A stretch of DNA of 64,000 nucleotides from Flavobacterium sp. 11. Lineage in GTDB: Bacteria; Bacteroidota; Bacteroidia; Flavobacteriales; Flavobacteriaceae. The translations under genes and the position numbers were made by a program. Shown in pieces: positions 20,047 to 29,823 of the stretch; positions within the stretch are counted from its first letter, which is position 1, and every line of letters starts with the position of its first letter. The notes beneath the pieces were generated by a model, which was not told the origin of the DNA, ran no database searches, and was given only the letters and a program-made list of their open reading frames with translations. The stretch is from assembly GCF_002754315.1 (NCBI RefSeq), contig NZ_PEFE01000001.1, forward strand, positions 1,736,001-1,800,000. Direction: 5' to 3'.

Positions 20047-21102
20047 TTAATTCTTACCAAGAAGAATGTTATTGATTACTTTGATTGATTCCTCGGTTGT
20101 GCTGGTATTGGTGTTTATGGCCACACTGTTATTGTTGTAAGGTGCATATTTGTTTTGATTAAGACGAGAAAATAAACCTACAGTAGGTGTTAGTGAAGCG
20201 CTGGCTAAATGCATAATTCCACTGTCGGCCCCAATGAAAATTTCTGTATTTGCAATGACTGAACCAATTTCCCGAATGTCTTTACTATAAAAAGTAGGTG
20301 CTTTAAATCCTATTTGTGAAATATTTTCTACCGGTAAAACCTCTAAAATATTGTAATCTTGATATTTTGTTTTTAATTGCTCATAAAATTCTTCCCACCA
20401 AGTTTCTGAATAGCATTTGTCATCTGTTGCATAGGTGAAAATAGCAATAGTTTTTTTGTCATTAGGAACTATTTTGTCTATTGTTTTTTTGCCTTCGGCA
20501 AGTTCGGTATGACTTAATTTAAGGTCTAATGATGGAACTGGATTTTCCTTTTCTTGAAATCCTAATTTGGTTAAAAAACTTCTAAATTCATACACCGGAT
20601 ACTTGGCAATGTGCTCGTAATCTTTATGTTTTAATGCAATGTTTTCATCAACTTCGCCAAAAAACTTATATTTCGCATCTGCAAACTGAGCCGATAATCG
20701 TCCAGATGAAGAACCTTTATCAACATTTATAACTATGTCATAGCGCTGCCTTTTGATTTTTATCCAAACTTGAAAATAAGCGATTAGGTTTTTAAAGGGC
20801 TTTTTTGGAAGTTCAATAATATAATTGATGTTTTCGTAGTTTTGAAAAACAATTGGCGCAAGCCCTCCTTTTACAAATAAATCAATTTTGCATTCTGGGA
20901 AAGTGGCTATTACGTCTTGTACCAGCGGTGTAATTAGCAATAGGTTTCCTAATCTATGATTGGGTCTGGAAATTAATACTCTTTTGATTTCAATTTTTTG
21001 AGTCAAATCTATATGTTGATTCTTCTGGGAACTGCCGATATTTTTAGTAAGGCTTCGTGTTAAAATCCTTCGGAATACATTTACTTTTTTTAAGATACTC
21101 AT
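20047..21102 (-). CDS. Glycosyltransferase family 9 (heptosyltransferase-like)
   Basis: A 351-residue cytosolic enzyme of the ADP-heptose:LPS heptosyltransferase superfamily. The N-terminal Rossmann half has RPNHRLGNLLLITPLVQDV (the family's RxxxxGDxL-like start). The C-terminal half has the FIGADSGIMHLASA nucleotide-sugar-binding motif. A role in LPS core or other surface glycan assembly is likely, but the sugar is not predictable. No other LPS genes are adjacent. It is first gene of a two-gene unit with the VOC protein, with a -7 element at 21219-21226. Confidence 0.88.
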   Translation of the reverse strand: MSILKKVNVFRRILTRSLTKNIGSSQKNQHIDLTQKIEIKRVLISRPNHRLGNLLLITPLVQDVIATFPECKIDLFVKGGLAPIVFQNYENINYIIELPKKPFKNLIAYFQVWIKIKRQRYDIVINVDKGSSSGRLSAQFADAKYKFFGEVDENIALKHKDYEHIAKYPVYEFRSFLTKLGFQEKENPVPSLDLKLSHTELAEGKKTIDKIVPNDKKTIAIFTYATDDKCYSETWWEEFYEQLKTKYQDYNILEVLPVENISQIGFKAPTFYSKDIREIGSVIANTEIFIGADSGIMHLASASLTPTVGLFSRLNQNKYAPYNNNSVAINTNTSTTEESIKVINNILLGKN

Positions 21103-21521
21103 GCTTTTAAAATATTATATGGTATTGAAATTATTTTTAAATATAAAATTGAAAAGGTGTTTTTATTCTTTTACAGAATATAAAATAATTAGCACCTCTC
21201 TAAGTGTTGCCTAACGGGCAAATATACAATATAGAAGCTAATAATATTTGTAGCTTATCAAGATTACTTTAATCTTAAGGATGGCTTGATATGGACGTTT
21301 TTTTGAGGCGTTATAAAATCAAAAAGATAAAAGACACGATGCTGTTTTTGTTTATTCATAAGAGTGAATTTTTTGCATCCTCTTTTCTGAAACAATCTGC
21401 TTTTCAGTTGGACTGAATTCAAATTGTTTTCCCAGTAAATTCAAAATAATAGTTAACTATAAATTAGTTGAATTATTTTTCTAATTTAGCTTTTTTACAA
21501 AACAGCGTGTTATTTTATTTA
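21103..21521. other. Divergent intergenic region between the glycosyltransferase and ECF sigma genes
   Basis: About 420 nt. It contains a minus-strand -7 element (21219-21226) overlapped by a small inverted repeat TTGCC-TAACG-GGCAA, and the AT-rich promoter region of the sigma factor. I see no gene in it. Confidence 0.5.
21219..21226 (-). promoter_or_regulatory. -7 element (TATATTTG) of the glycosyltransferase operon
   Basis: A perfect TAnnTTTG match on the minus strand. The inverted repeat TTGCC/GGCAA directly at the expected start site (about 21208-21222) could be an operator. The leader would be about 110 nt. Confidence 0.4.
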
Positions 21522-22124
21522 ATGAAAGAAATAAAACATAATGAATTATACCAATTCAGAGCCTTTAAAGAGGGAGATGACTTTGCGTTTAATTTTTTTT
21601 TCAATAAATACTATAATCGTGTTTTGGGCTTCAGCATTCAATTTTTATACGATAAGGATGAAGCTAAAAATGTTACTCAAGAGGTTTTTTTGAAATTATG
21701 GATCAACAAGGACAAAATTGAAACTGCAAATGGTATTCTACCTTTTCTCTATACGTATGCAAAATCAATATGCTTAAATCTTTTAAGGCATAATAAAGTA
21801 AAAGACAAATTTAAAAATGAATTATTGAATCAAAAAGAGAGAGAATTAGATACTCAAATCTTGAATTCAATACATTTTGATTCCCTAGAATTAACCGAAT
21901 TAGAAGTTTTGATAAATAAAGTAATTGCTGAACTTCCTGAAAAAACAAAACAAGTTTACTTAAAAAAACGTTTTGAGAATAAAAAAAATGAAGAAATCGC
22001 TACTGAAATGGGAGTGAGCCAAAAAGCGGTTGAAGCCCATATGACAAAGGCTTTAAAGATTTTAAAAGAACAATTGTCAGACTATTTGCCTTCCTTTATC
22101 ATTATCACTTTACTAAATAGTTAA
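21522..22124 (+). CDS. ECF RNA polymerase sigma factor (FecI/SusC-regulating type)
   Basis: A sigma-70 family member of 200 residues. Region 2 is FAFNFFFNKYYNRVLGFSIQFLYDKDEAKNVTQEVFLKLW. Region 4 is VIAELPEKTKQVYLKKRFENKKNEEIATEMGVSQKAVEAHMTKALKILK. I use the ATG at 21522 (MKEIKHNEL); a TTG 54 nt upstream would only add an atypical leader. The C-terminal hydrophobic tail LPSFIIITLL is common in Bacteroidota ECF factors. The FecR-type anti-sigma gene follows, then SusC/SusD, so it very likely activates the downstream transport locus when the SusC N-terminal signalling domain relays ligand binding. Confidence 0.93.
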   Translation: MKEIKHNELYQFRAFKEGDDFAFNFFFNKYYNRVLGFSIQFLYDKDEAKNVTQEVFLKLWINKDKIETANGILPFLYTYAKSICLNLLRHNKVKDKFKNELLNQKERELDTQILNSIHFDSLELTELEVLINKVIAELPEKTKQVYLKKRFENKKNEEIATEMGVSQKAVEAHMTKALKILKEQLSDYLPSFIIITLLNS

Positions 22125-22358
22125 AAAATAATTAAATTTTAACATAGGGTATTTCAATTGTTAAGTGTACTTACTTAGACGATAGGAATATGGCTTACGA
22201 AATGTTTTTTTATTTACAAGAAAATTAGCTTCAAGCTTTACCTCTGAATATAATAATGATTACAAAGTCATTTGTTCCGTTTATTCTATAAATGAATAGT
22301 TGTCACAGTTTCTAAAAGTTACTCGTAAAAAGCGTTTGTTCAAACTAAAAATATTAAT

Positions 22359-23456
22359 ATGATTTCTGACTTGATTTATAAATATTTAGACAATGAAGCT
22401 TCTGAAGAAGAGGTTCTTATTGTTTTTAGATGGATTGAAACTTCTGAAGAGAATAAAAAACAATTTATTGCTTTAAAAAAGGCATGGGCGTTTACAGCAA
22501 TGTCTAATGAAAACCCATCATTAGCTATAAAAGATTTTTACAAGAAAAAGCAAAAGACTGGCACAAATAAACTGTACACAATTTTGCGATATGCAGCAAT
22601 TGTGCTCGTGTTTATTGGTTTAGGAAGAACAGCAACAGAGCTGAATAATCCTTTAGGAAATGCATCAAAAGAGATTGTTTTGGAATTAAGCAATGGAGCA
22701 GTAGAATATATTACTAAAGACCAACATAAAAAAGTAGTAGATGACAAAGGAAAACCAATTGCAGAACAAAGTCACGATGAAATTATTTATCATGGTCATG
22801 TAGCGAATAATGAAGTGGTTTATAATACGCTTAAAGTTCCTTATGGTAAAACATTCAAAGTAACACTTTCAGATGGTACTATGGTCCATTTGAATGCCGG
22901 AACAACATTTAAGTATCCGCAACAATTTGGTATAAATAATAATAGAAAAGTTTATTTAACCGGAGAAGCTTTTTTTGATGTAGCCAAAGATAAATTACAC
23001 CCATTCATTGTGGAGTCAAACCAAGTCAGTATTGAAGTTCTTGGGACAAAGTTTAATCTGACAGCTTATCCTGATGATAAGCAAATACATACTGTTTTAG
23101 TAGAAGGCAGCGTGCGATTATCAGAGAATGCTAACCAGAAAAACAGTAAAATTTTATCTCCGAACCACATAGGAACATGGGATGAATCTTCAAAAAAGTT
23201 TGCCATAGAAACGGTAGATGTTGATTTATTTACGGCTTGGGTTCAAGGAGAACTTGTTTTTAAAGAGGCATCTTTTGGTTCCATCTGTAAAAGAATGGAG
23301 CGTGCTTTTGATGTTACTATTGTAAACACAAACAGCAATCTAGTCGCACAAAAATTTACAGGAACAATTAAGATTAAAGAATCTAAAGTAGAAGATATTC
23401 TAGACTTGTTAAAGCTGGATACTCCATTTAAATATACCAAAAAGAAGGCAGTATAA
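22359..23456 (+). CDS. FecR-family anti-sigma factor
   Basis: A 365-residue inner-membrane regulator. The N-terminal anti-sigma domain (ISDLIYKYLDNEASEEEVLIVFRWIE) is cytosolic. A single membrane segment follows at about residues 74-90 (ILRYAAIVLVFIGLG). The periplasmic FecR domain has LKVPYGKTFKVTLSDGTMVHLNAGTTFKYP and VYLTGEAFFDVAKDKLHPFIV. A C-terminal DUF4974-like region (FKEASFGSICKRMERAF) probably contacts the STN domain of the TonB receptor. It lies 234 nt after the sigma gene and 56 nt before the SusC start, in the standard sigma/anti-sigma/receptor order. Confidence 0.95.
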   Translation: MISDLIYKYLDNEASEEEVLIVFRWIETSEENKKQFIALKKAWAFTAMSNENPSLAIKDFYKKKQKTGTNKLYTILRYAAIVLVFIGLGRTATELNNPLGNASKEIVLELSNGAVEYITKDQHKKVVDDKGKPIAEQSHDEIIYHGHVANNEVVYNTLKVPYGKTFKVTLSDGTMVHLNAGTTFKYPQQFGINNNRKVYLTGEAFFDVAKDKLHPFIVESNQVSIEVLGTKFNLTAYPDDKQIHTVLVEGSVRLSENANQKNSKILSPNHIGTWDESSKKFAIETVDVDLFTAWVQGELVFKEASFGSICKRMERAFDVTIVNTNSNLVAQKFTGTIKIKESKVEDILDLLKLDTPFKYTKKKAV

Positions 23457-23512
23457 GAATAACCAATTAAACAACAACTAACTAACAACTAACTAACCAA
23501 AATTTGAATTAC

Positions 23513-26500
23513 ATGACGTTTACATTACACCCCTATTTGCAAAAGCTCTTAATGACTTGTGGGATAGTCTTAATGAGTATGAATGCTTTTTCCCAAACAA
23601 AAGATAAGACCATTACTTTAAATTTTAAAGAACAACCACTAAGTCAAGTTATAAAATTCATAGAACAGCAAACTAATTTTCGGATTATTTACAATGTTAA
23701 TAAAATTGATGTGAATCAAAAAGTAACTGTTGCAGTAAAAAATGTCAAGCTTGAAGATGCTTTGAAAAAACTTTTCAAAGACAAGAAAATCTCTTTTTTT
23801 ATACAAAAAGAGCAAATATTATTACTCGAAATTACGAGTAATGAACCTTTAGAAGAAAAAGAGCGTTTTATAAAAGGTGTTGTTTTAGATGACAAAGAAA
23901 AACTACCCATTCCTGGTGCAACCATTTTGGTAAAAGGCACCTCGACTGGAGCTATAAGTGACAGCAACGGAAAATTTGTCTATTTATTAAAAGGAGATGA
24001 TATAGCAAATACTGTTTTAGAAGTATCCTATCTTGGGATGAAACCACAAAGTTTCCGGGTGGGAAATTCATTTGATTTTGTTTTCAATATGGAACAGTTT
24101 ACAGATGAGTTGGATCAAGTGGTTATTACTTCATCCTACGGTACAAAAAAACTAAAAGAGGAAATAGTAGGAAGTATTTCTACTTTGAACGCCAAAGATT
24201 TAGCCGTAGAACAAGCATCCGAAAGTATTGATAAAATAGTAGGAGGACAAATTGCTGGGGTGTTAATAGAAAATACTTCGGGAATTGGTGGTCCGGTTAA
24301 AATTAATATACGGGGTCAAGGAAGCTTAAGTTCTTTAACTAATTCTAATTTAGGGACTTCTACACAGCCTTTAATCATTGTTGATGGTGTGATAATGAGT
24401 GAAGAAGTAGGTATTGATAGTCAGTTTTTTGATGCTAACGGTACTTTTTCTGAAAATCTATCCAATCCTCTCGCTCAAATATCACCGGAAAATATCGAAA
24501 GTTTTACGGTGCTAAAAGATGCTGCTGCAGTAAGTATTTATGGTGCTGATGGTGCTAATGGTGTAATTCTTATTACTACTAAAAAAGGGAAAAAGGGAAA
24601 AGCGAAATTTGGTTTTTCTAATCAGCTTGGGATTTCCTCAGCGATTAATCAAATTAAATATTTAAGTGGATCTCAATACAATGACTTCAGAAATGAATAC
24701 TTAAAAAACAGTCAAACAAATTACACACCTGTTGCTTATAATGGTATAAATACGGATTGGTTTGATTTGCTGAACGTTGCGGGAATTTACAATAAATATA
24801 ATTTTAATGTTTCTGGAGCCAATTCTAAGTTGTCCTATCGCAGCAGTTTGAGTTACCTTACAATCGACGAACCACAAAAAGGAAATAAAACGCAACAATT
24901 AAACGCTGGTATAAATCTGGGTTACCGCGTAGATAAATTTGATGTCAGCCTGTCTTTGAATCCTAGTTACATTCAAAAAAACGCACCAAATATTTATTAC
25001 AGTTATGCTTTTGTTCCTACTATTTCTCCATATAATGCGGATGGTTCGTATGCTAATGTAGGTGTGTCGGGTTTAGGGAATCCATTGGCAGCTATTGAGC
25101 AAAATAAAAATATAACGGACAGTTATGGTCTTTTGGGAAGTTTAAATGCTTCTTATGAATTCAATAAATTTTTAAGTTTTTCGACACTTTTTGGGATAGA
25201 TTATAAAGACAAAACGCAAGACAGATATTTCTCAGGAGCCAATGAAAGTGGTCAATACAACGGCTCATTTACTTTAGAAGGAATTCAATACCCAAACTGG
25301 GGAAGACGTCTTTTGAATGAGAGAAATTCGACTAAGTGGAACTGGCAAGGACAAGCTTTATTCAATAAAACGTTGAATTTGGATCATAATATTGATGGAA
25401 TTCTTGGTTTTGAGTTGTCTAATGATAAAGCTAATTTTAATTATTCATCGGGTAGAGGTTTTGTGAATCCAAATGGCATTAATAGTATCAACGATGCAAT
25501 ACAAGATGATGACCCGTTGACTACAGTAGACGAATCATCCGGAAATCAGACCTTTGGTGACGATATTAGTTACAGCTCACGAGTGTCTTTTTTTTCACAG
25601 TTTAACTACAATTATAAAAAGAGATATTACTTTTTAGGGAATTTTAGGCGTGATGAAAGTTCGGTATTTGGAGATGATACTAATGTTGCTTTAAATGGCG
25701 GAGCTGGGTTGAGTTGGATTACCAGTAATGAGGATTTTATGAAATCCAATAGTATAATTGACCTCCTAAAATTTAAAATCAGTTATGGAACTACAGGCAA
25801 TTCAAGAATAGGATCGTACCGCTCAAAAGGGCTTTATATCTTGAGTCAAAACGGATATAATGGAGCGCAAGGTTCTTATCCCTCTGAAGCACCAAACGGG
25901 AATCTGAGTTGGGAGAAAAATACAAAATTTAACGCAGGTGTCGATTTTAATTTTTTGGGTAGGGTAGAATTGTCTTTAGAATATTTTTACGATGATTTAA
26001 AAAATTTAATAACAACTAGAGATATCCCAACAGAAACAGGTTATAGTTCCATCCAATTAAATGCTGCCAGTATGTATAATAAAGGATTGGAATTTACAAC
26101 CCGAATTAAGTGGTTGCAAAGCGATAGTTTTAAATGGACGACATCTTTTAATATTTCGACGGTAAAAAATAAAGTTACGGAGCTTGTTGGTTTGGGAAGT
26201 GAATTTTCAACTGCAGAGATCGCTCTTGCTCAAAAAGTTGGGTATAGTACATCAACAATTTGGGGGATAAAGTGGGTAGGTGTTGATCCTGCAACTGGTA
26301 GAGATCTTTTAGAAAAAGACGGTCAGGTTTATGATGCTGCAACCTACAGCAGTTTATTTGATGCTGCTGATTGGGTTCCTATTGGCGATAATCAACCTAA
26401 AGCTTATGGAGGTTTTAATAATAGTTTTACAATTAAAAACAATATTGTTTTATCCATAAGAGGCGCGTTTCAATTGGGTGGAGATTATTTAGTAGATAAC

Positions 26501-26863
26501 AGTCTTATCTCAAAATATAACATTACCTCTAATAGAAACCTTTCTGTCAATGCTTATGATTATTGGAGAAATCAAGGAGATGTAGTTTCACAGCCTTTGG
26601 TAATCAGCAATACAACCCTCATTCCTAATTTAAGTAAATTTTTATATGACGCTACTTATTTAAAAATCAGTAATATTAATTTAAGCTATAATGTTCCTAT
26701 TAAAAAGACCTTTTTAGACGCATTATCTGTTTTTGTTGATGTTTCGAATGCGATGTATTGGTACAAAGACAAAAGTCCGTCTGGTATGAATGGAATACGT
26801 GAATTTAACTTTACCTATCCACAAGCAAGAACAATTTCTTTAGGGTTTAATACTAAATTTTGA
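23513..26863 (+). CDS. SusC/RagA-type TonB-dependent outer-membrane receptor with STN domain
   Basis: An outer-membrane transporter of 1116 residues from the ATG at 23513; the TTG at 23504 is only 9 nt earlier. Signal peptide ends about AFSQ. An STN signalling domain (ITLNFKEQPLSQVIKFIEQQTNF to about IQKEQILLLE) lies at about residues 30-105. A CarboxypepD_reg-like beta domain follows (KGVVLDDKEKLPIPGATILVKGTSTGAISDSNGKF), then the SusC TonB box/plug region (VVITSSYGTKK, VLKDAAAVSIYGADGANGVILITTKKG) and the beta-barrel ending LGFNTKF. STN presence fits the upstream ECF/FecR pair. The ligand is not evident. SusD starts 4 nt after the stop. Confidence 0.96.
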   Translation: MTFTLHPYLQKLLMTCGIVLMSMNAFSQTKDKTITLNFKEQPLSQVIKFIEQQTNFRIIYNVNKIDVNQKVTVAVKNVKLEDALKKLFKDKKISFFIQKEQILLLEITSNEPLEEKERFIKGVVLDDKEKLPIPGATILVKGTSTGAISDSNGKFVYLLKGDDIANTVLEVSYLGMKPQSFRVGNSFDFVFNMEQFTDELDQVVITSSYGTKKLKEEIVGSISTLNAKDLAVEQASESIDKIVGGQIAGVLIENTSGIGGPVKINIRGQGSLSSLTNSNLGTSTQPLIIVDGVIMSEEVGIDSQFFDANGTFSENLSNPLAQISPENIESFTVLKDAAAVSIYGADGANGVILITTKKGKKGKAKFGFSNQLGISSAINQIKYLSGSQYNDFRNEYLKNSQTNYTPVAYNGINTDWFDLLNVAGIYNKYNFNVSGANSKLSYRSSLSYLTIDEPQKGNKTQQLNAGINLGYRVDKFDVSLSLNPSYIQKNAPNIYYSYAFVPTISPYNADGSYANVGVSGLGNPLAAIEQNKNITDSYGLLGSLNASYEFNKFLSFSTLFGIDYKDKTQDRYFSGANESGQYNGSFTLEGIQYPNWGRRLLNERNSTKWNWQGQALFNKTLNLDHNIDGILGFELSNDKANFNYSSGRGFVNPNGINSINDAIQDDDPLTTVDESSGNQTFGDDISYSSRVSFFSQFNYNYKKRYYFLGNFRRDESSVFGDDTNVALNGGAGLSWITSNEDFMKSNSIIDLLKFKISYGTTGNSRIGSYRSKGLYILSQNGYNGAQGSYPSEAPNGNLSWEKNTKFNAGVDFNFLGRVELSLEYFYDDLKNLITTRDIPTETGYSSIQLNAASMYNKGLEFTTRIKWLQSDSFKWTTSFNISTVKNKVTELVGLGSEFSTAEIALAQKVGYSTSTIWGIKWVGVDPATGRDLLEKDGQVYDAATYSSLFDAADWVPIGDNQPKAYGGFNNSFTIKNNIVLSIRGAFQLGGDYLVDNSLISKYNITSNRNLSVNAYDYWRNQGDVVSQPLVISNTTLIPNLSKFLYDATYLKISNINLSYNVPIKKTFLDALSVFVDVSNAMYWYKDKSPSGMNGIREFNFTYPQARTISLGFNTKF

Positions 26864-26867
26864 TACG

Positions 26868-28346
26868 ATGAACTACTGTAAAATAACATATAACCACAGA
26901 TTATTAATGATTTTAGTCGTTCTTTTTTCATTGCAAAGTTGCAGTGATTTTTTAGAACAAGAGCCAGGTTCCCAAACGTCAATTACGGAACAATTAGCCA
27001 CTAAAAAAGGAATTTTAAACGCATTAAATGGCATTTATCAATCACTTGAAGCTAATGTAAGAGGCGAGCGCTTTGCCGTTTATGCAGATTTACAAGGTGG
27101 GAATCTTAAATTTTCTCCTACTGTATCTGGAAGTAGCAGAGGCCAGATTACTGTACCAATAAATCTTGAAAATGTATATTCGTTCCAAGACCAGGCGCTT
27201 GATAGTGATTTCACTACTTTTTATGACGAAAGTTATGATGTAATTAATCAAACAAATTTAATTTTAGAATATGTTGATGCTTTATCGGATGCAACTGACA
27301 TTGAAAAAAATCAAATTAAAGCCGAGGCTTTTGCAATAAGAGCCTATTCTCATTATTTATTGACTTTAGTGTACAGTCAGGCTGTAGGAAGTACATCACC
27401 AGATACTCAATTAGGAATTGTGTACAATAAAACGACTTTAACCGATGGAATAACCTATCCTAAAAGAGAAACTTTAACGAATACATATTCTTTTATTATT
27501 GAGGATATAAAAGCGGCTTTAGATAATTTTTCAAATAATTCACTTTTAACTGGGCCATCGTATTCGTATTTTAACAGTAAAAATACAAAGGCATTATTGG
27601 CAAGAGTATATCTGTCTAAGAACGATTGGCAAAATGCATTTACCACCGCCAATGATGTTATTTTAAATTCCGGGGTTTCGTTAGTGGCAACTGAAAATTA
27701 TATCTCACAATGGGAACAAACAGATCTTCCCATTTCAGAAAATTTATTGGAGTTTACTATTCCTAGAGATAGTGGCGGTGAGGTTGGAGGCTCTTTATCA
27801 AGTTTTTTCGGGTATTTTTCAAATACTAATTATAATAAATACGTGGCTTCTCAAGATTTATTAGGACTTTATGAATCTACTGATATTAGAAAGCAATTGT
27901 TTTTAGAAAAAGCGCTTCCTACATTGATTAATGGAGTATTTATTAATGTCAATTATTATTTCACCAAAAAATTCCAAGATAATCCGGGATATTTGGCATT
28001 CAGATTAAGTGAACTCTATTTAATTCGTGCCGAAGCAGCTTTAGAACTTGGAGATTTAGAAACAACAAAAGCGGATATCAATACCATCAGAGGCAGAGCA
28101 AAAGCGACTTTATTGACAACCACGGATAATTTAGAACAAGTGTTGCTAACCGAGCGTAGAAAAGAACTTTGTTTTGAAGGACATTTCTTTTTTGATTTGG
28201 CCAGAAGAAATAAAGGGGTTTCAAGAAATGACGGATGTTTGTCGCTAAACTGTACTTTGGATTATCCATCTCCAAAATTTGTATTGCCAATTCCAAGAAA
28301 GAATATTAATCTTAATTCAAACTTACAGCAAAATGAATCCTATTAA
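26868..28346 (+). CDS. SusD/RagB-type surface lipoprotein
   Basis: The 492-residue partner of the SusC receptor, acting as a hinged lid that captures ligand on the cell surface. A lipoprotein signal has Cys25 (FSLQSC) followed by the SusD-typical SDFLEQEPGS. TPR-type helical repeats (AFAIRAYSHYLLTLVYSQA, TKALLARVYLSKNDWQNAFTTANDVI) and the conserved C-terminal blocks RLSELYLIRAEAALELGD, LLTERRKELCFEGHFFFDLARR and FVLPIPRKNINLN are all present. The gene is tightly coupled: 4 nt from SusC upstream, and 14 nt of overlap with the next lipoprotein gene. Confidence 0.96.
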   Translation: MNYCKITYNHRLLMILVVLFSLQSCSDFLEQEPGSQTSITEQLATKKGILNALNGIYQSLEANVRGERFAVYADLQGGNLKFSPTVSGSSRGQITVPINLENVYSFQDQALDSDFTTFYDESYDVINQTNLILEYVDALSDATDIEKNQIKAEAFAIRAYSHYLLTLVYSQAVGSTSPDTQLGIVYNKTTLTDGITYPKRETLTNTYSFIIEDIKAALDNFSNNSLLTGPSYSYFNSKNTKALLARVYLSKNDWQNAFTTANDVILNSGVSLVATENYISQWEQTDLPISENLLEFTIPRDSGGEVGGSLSSFFGYFSNTNYNKYVASQDLLGLYESTDIRKQLFLEKALPTLINGVFINVNYYFTKKFQDNPGYLAFRLSELYLIRAEAALELGDLETTKADINTIRGRAKATLLTTTDNLEQVLLTERRKELCFEGHFFFDLARRNKGVSRNDGCLSLNCTLDYPSPKFVLPIPRKNINLNSNLQQNESY

Positions 28347-29802
28347 AATTATATCGATAGCAGTTTTAATCCTAAGCTTGTTTACTGCTTGCTCAAAGGA
28401 TGACTATAAATTAAATTCAGACAATGTTGATCCATTTGTACGGTTCAATGTATTGGTGAACAGTAACAATATGCCTTTAGAATATCCCACATTGAACAGC
28501 GCTTTAGTTCCGGTGGCCAGTTACACGAACAAATCAGTGAAACCATTAAAAATACCGGTAACTTTATCATCTTCCACCTTGAAAAAACCTGTTTTTGTAA
28601 CATACAGCATAACAGAAACTGGAGATAGCAATAGTTTCAGCGTTAAACCATTGGACCAAATCTCATTTATGGGAAATCAACTTACGGATACTATATATTT
28701 GTCTTTCGACAAAAGATGGAGCACGAAGCAAAAGATTACTTTAAAACTTGAAGAAAGCTCAGATCCCGCTATTACTATTGGAAATCTGAATACTGTAGCT
28801 CCTAATAATAGTTTTGAAGTAAATCTTGATGAGGTAAAAACGACTTACACATTTCCAGTCAACAGGATTGAAATAAAGGGTGAAGTGGGTGAAGAAATCG
28901 TATTTAAAGTCGATTTTCCTAACGGTTTTATACCTTCAGAGATTAATGATAATAAGATGTTTGAGTTTTTGAATGGATTTAATTATACATTGACGCACGA
29001 TGATTTTGGTGACAATAGAAACAGCGTAACCTATCGTTTGAAACTTTTGGAAAATATAAAAAATGATGATGTTTTTTATCAAACTAATATTGCATTAGTC
29101 AATTCAGATACGTACAAGACAACAGGAAATACGGTTCTTCAAATCGTAAAACCTATTAAATCAATCCGAGATACTGCGGCAAATACAGCAGCAAATTTCT
29201 ATGATTTATCCAATCCTTTTTACCTGACTTATGGAGAGAATTGGTTTGATAGAAGCGGCGTGTGTGCGTGGCAGACTTTTAATGCATTTACATTTCCTGT
29301 GGTTGTTCCTGCTGGTTCAGAAAACGCCATTTTATACAGTGATAAAGGAACTCCAAGCACAACAGATGATGTGTACCATCATGCTTTCAAAATTGGGTTT
29401 AATGTTACTACGGGGACTAATACAACAAATTCTTTCGGTTTGAAACGATGGTTTTCTAATGAAAGTATTTCGGCTGCAAATTCTCCTGGATTTAATATTA
29501 CTTCTGCGCTTGAATTTTTCCCTGAAAATGGAAATAGTAAAACAAAAGGTGCTGTTTTAGTAATTCCACAGTATATTACTATTGCGGGAACGAATGGTAA
29601 AAGTTACAGCATTGGTATTTCCGGCGGCGGAACGTACAAGGAAATTAGTGCCGGTTTATTTGAAATTTCATTCGAATTAAAAGCAACAAATACAGCTCTG
29701 TTTGGCGGAACTGTTTCCTCACAATACAGAATTTTTAATAACAGAGTGTATCCAAAACCAACTCCAATAAGCGAGAGTTGTCTCAAAGAAATTAGTTTAT
29801 AA
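28333..29802 (+). CDS. Unknown lipoprotein encoded in the SusCD locus
   Basis: A 489-residue lipoprotein with signal MNPIKIISIAVLILSLFTAC and lipidated Cys20. The ATG at 28333 overlaps the last 14 nt of susD, and a longer frame from 28279 has no signal peptide. The mature protein looks like consecutive beta-sandwich domains: a Calx-beta/DUF4843-like first part (KPLKIPVTLSSSTLKKPVFVTYSI), a middle part and a C-terminal part rich in aromatic and Gly residues (WFDRSGVCAWQTFNAFTFPV, ISGGGTYKEISAGLFEISFELKA). I recognise no named family. Its position suggests a surface accessory of the SusCD pair, such as a binding protein for the same ligand. Confidence 0.8.
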   Translation: MNPIKIISIAVLILSLFTACSKDDYKLNSDNVDPFVRFNVLVNSNNMPLEYPTLNSALVPVASYTNKSVKPLKIPVTLSSSTLKKPVFVTYSITETGDSNSFSVKPLDQISFMGNQLTDTIYLSFDKRWSTKQKITLKLEESSDPAITIGNLNTVAPNNSFEVNLDEVKTTYTFPVNRIEIKGEVGEEIVFKVDFPNGFIPSEINDNKMFEFLNGFNYTLTHDDFGDNRNSVTYRLKLLENIKNDDVFYQTNIALVNSDTYKTTGNTVLQIVKPIKSIRDTAANTAANFYDLSNPFYLTYGENWFDRSGVCAWQTFNAFTFPVVVPAGSENAILYSDKGTPSTTDDVYHHAFKIGFNVTTGTNTTNSFGLKRWFSNESISAANSPGFNITSALEFFPENGNSKTKGAVLVIPQYITIAGTNGKSYSIGISGGGTYKEISAGLFEISFELKATNTALFGGTVSSQYRIFNNRVYPKPTPISESCLKEISL

Positions 29803-29823
29803 AATTAGTAATAGTAGTCACAA

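Noticed and set aside
28279..28332. Longer start for the SusCD lipoprotein
   Set aside because: The extension has no signal peptide and runs inside susD. The ATG at 28333 gives a textbook lipoprotein signal.
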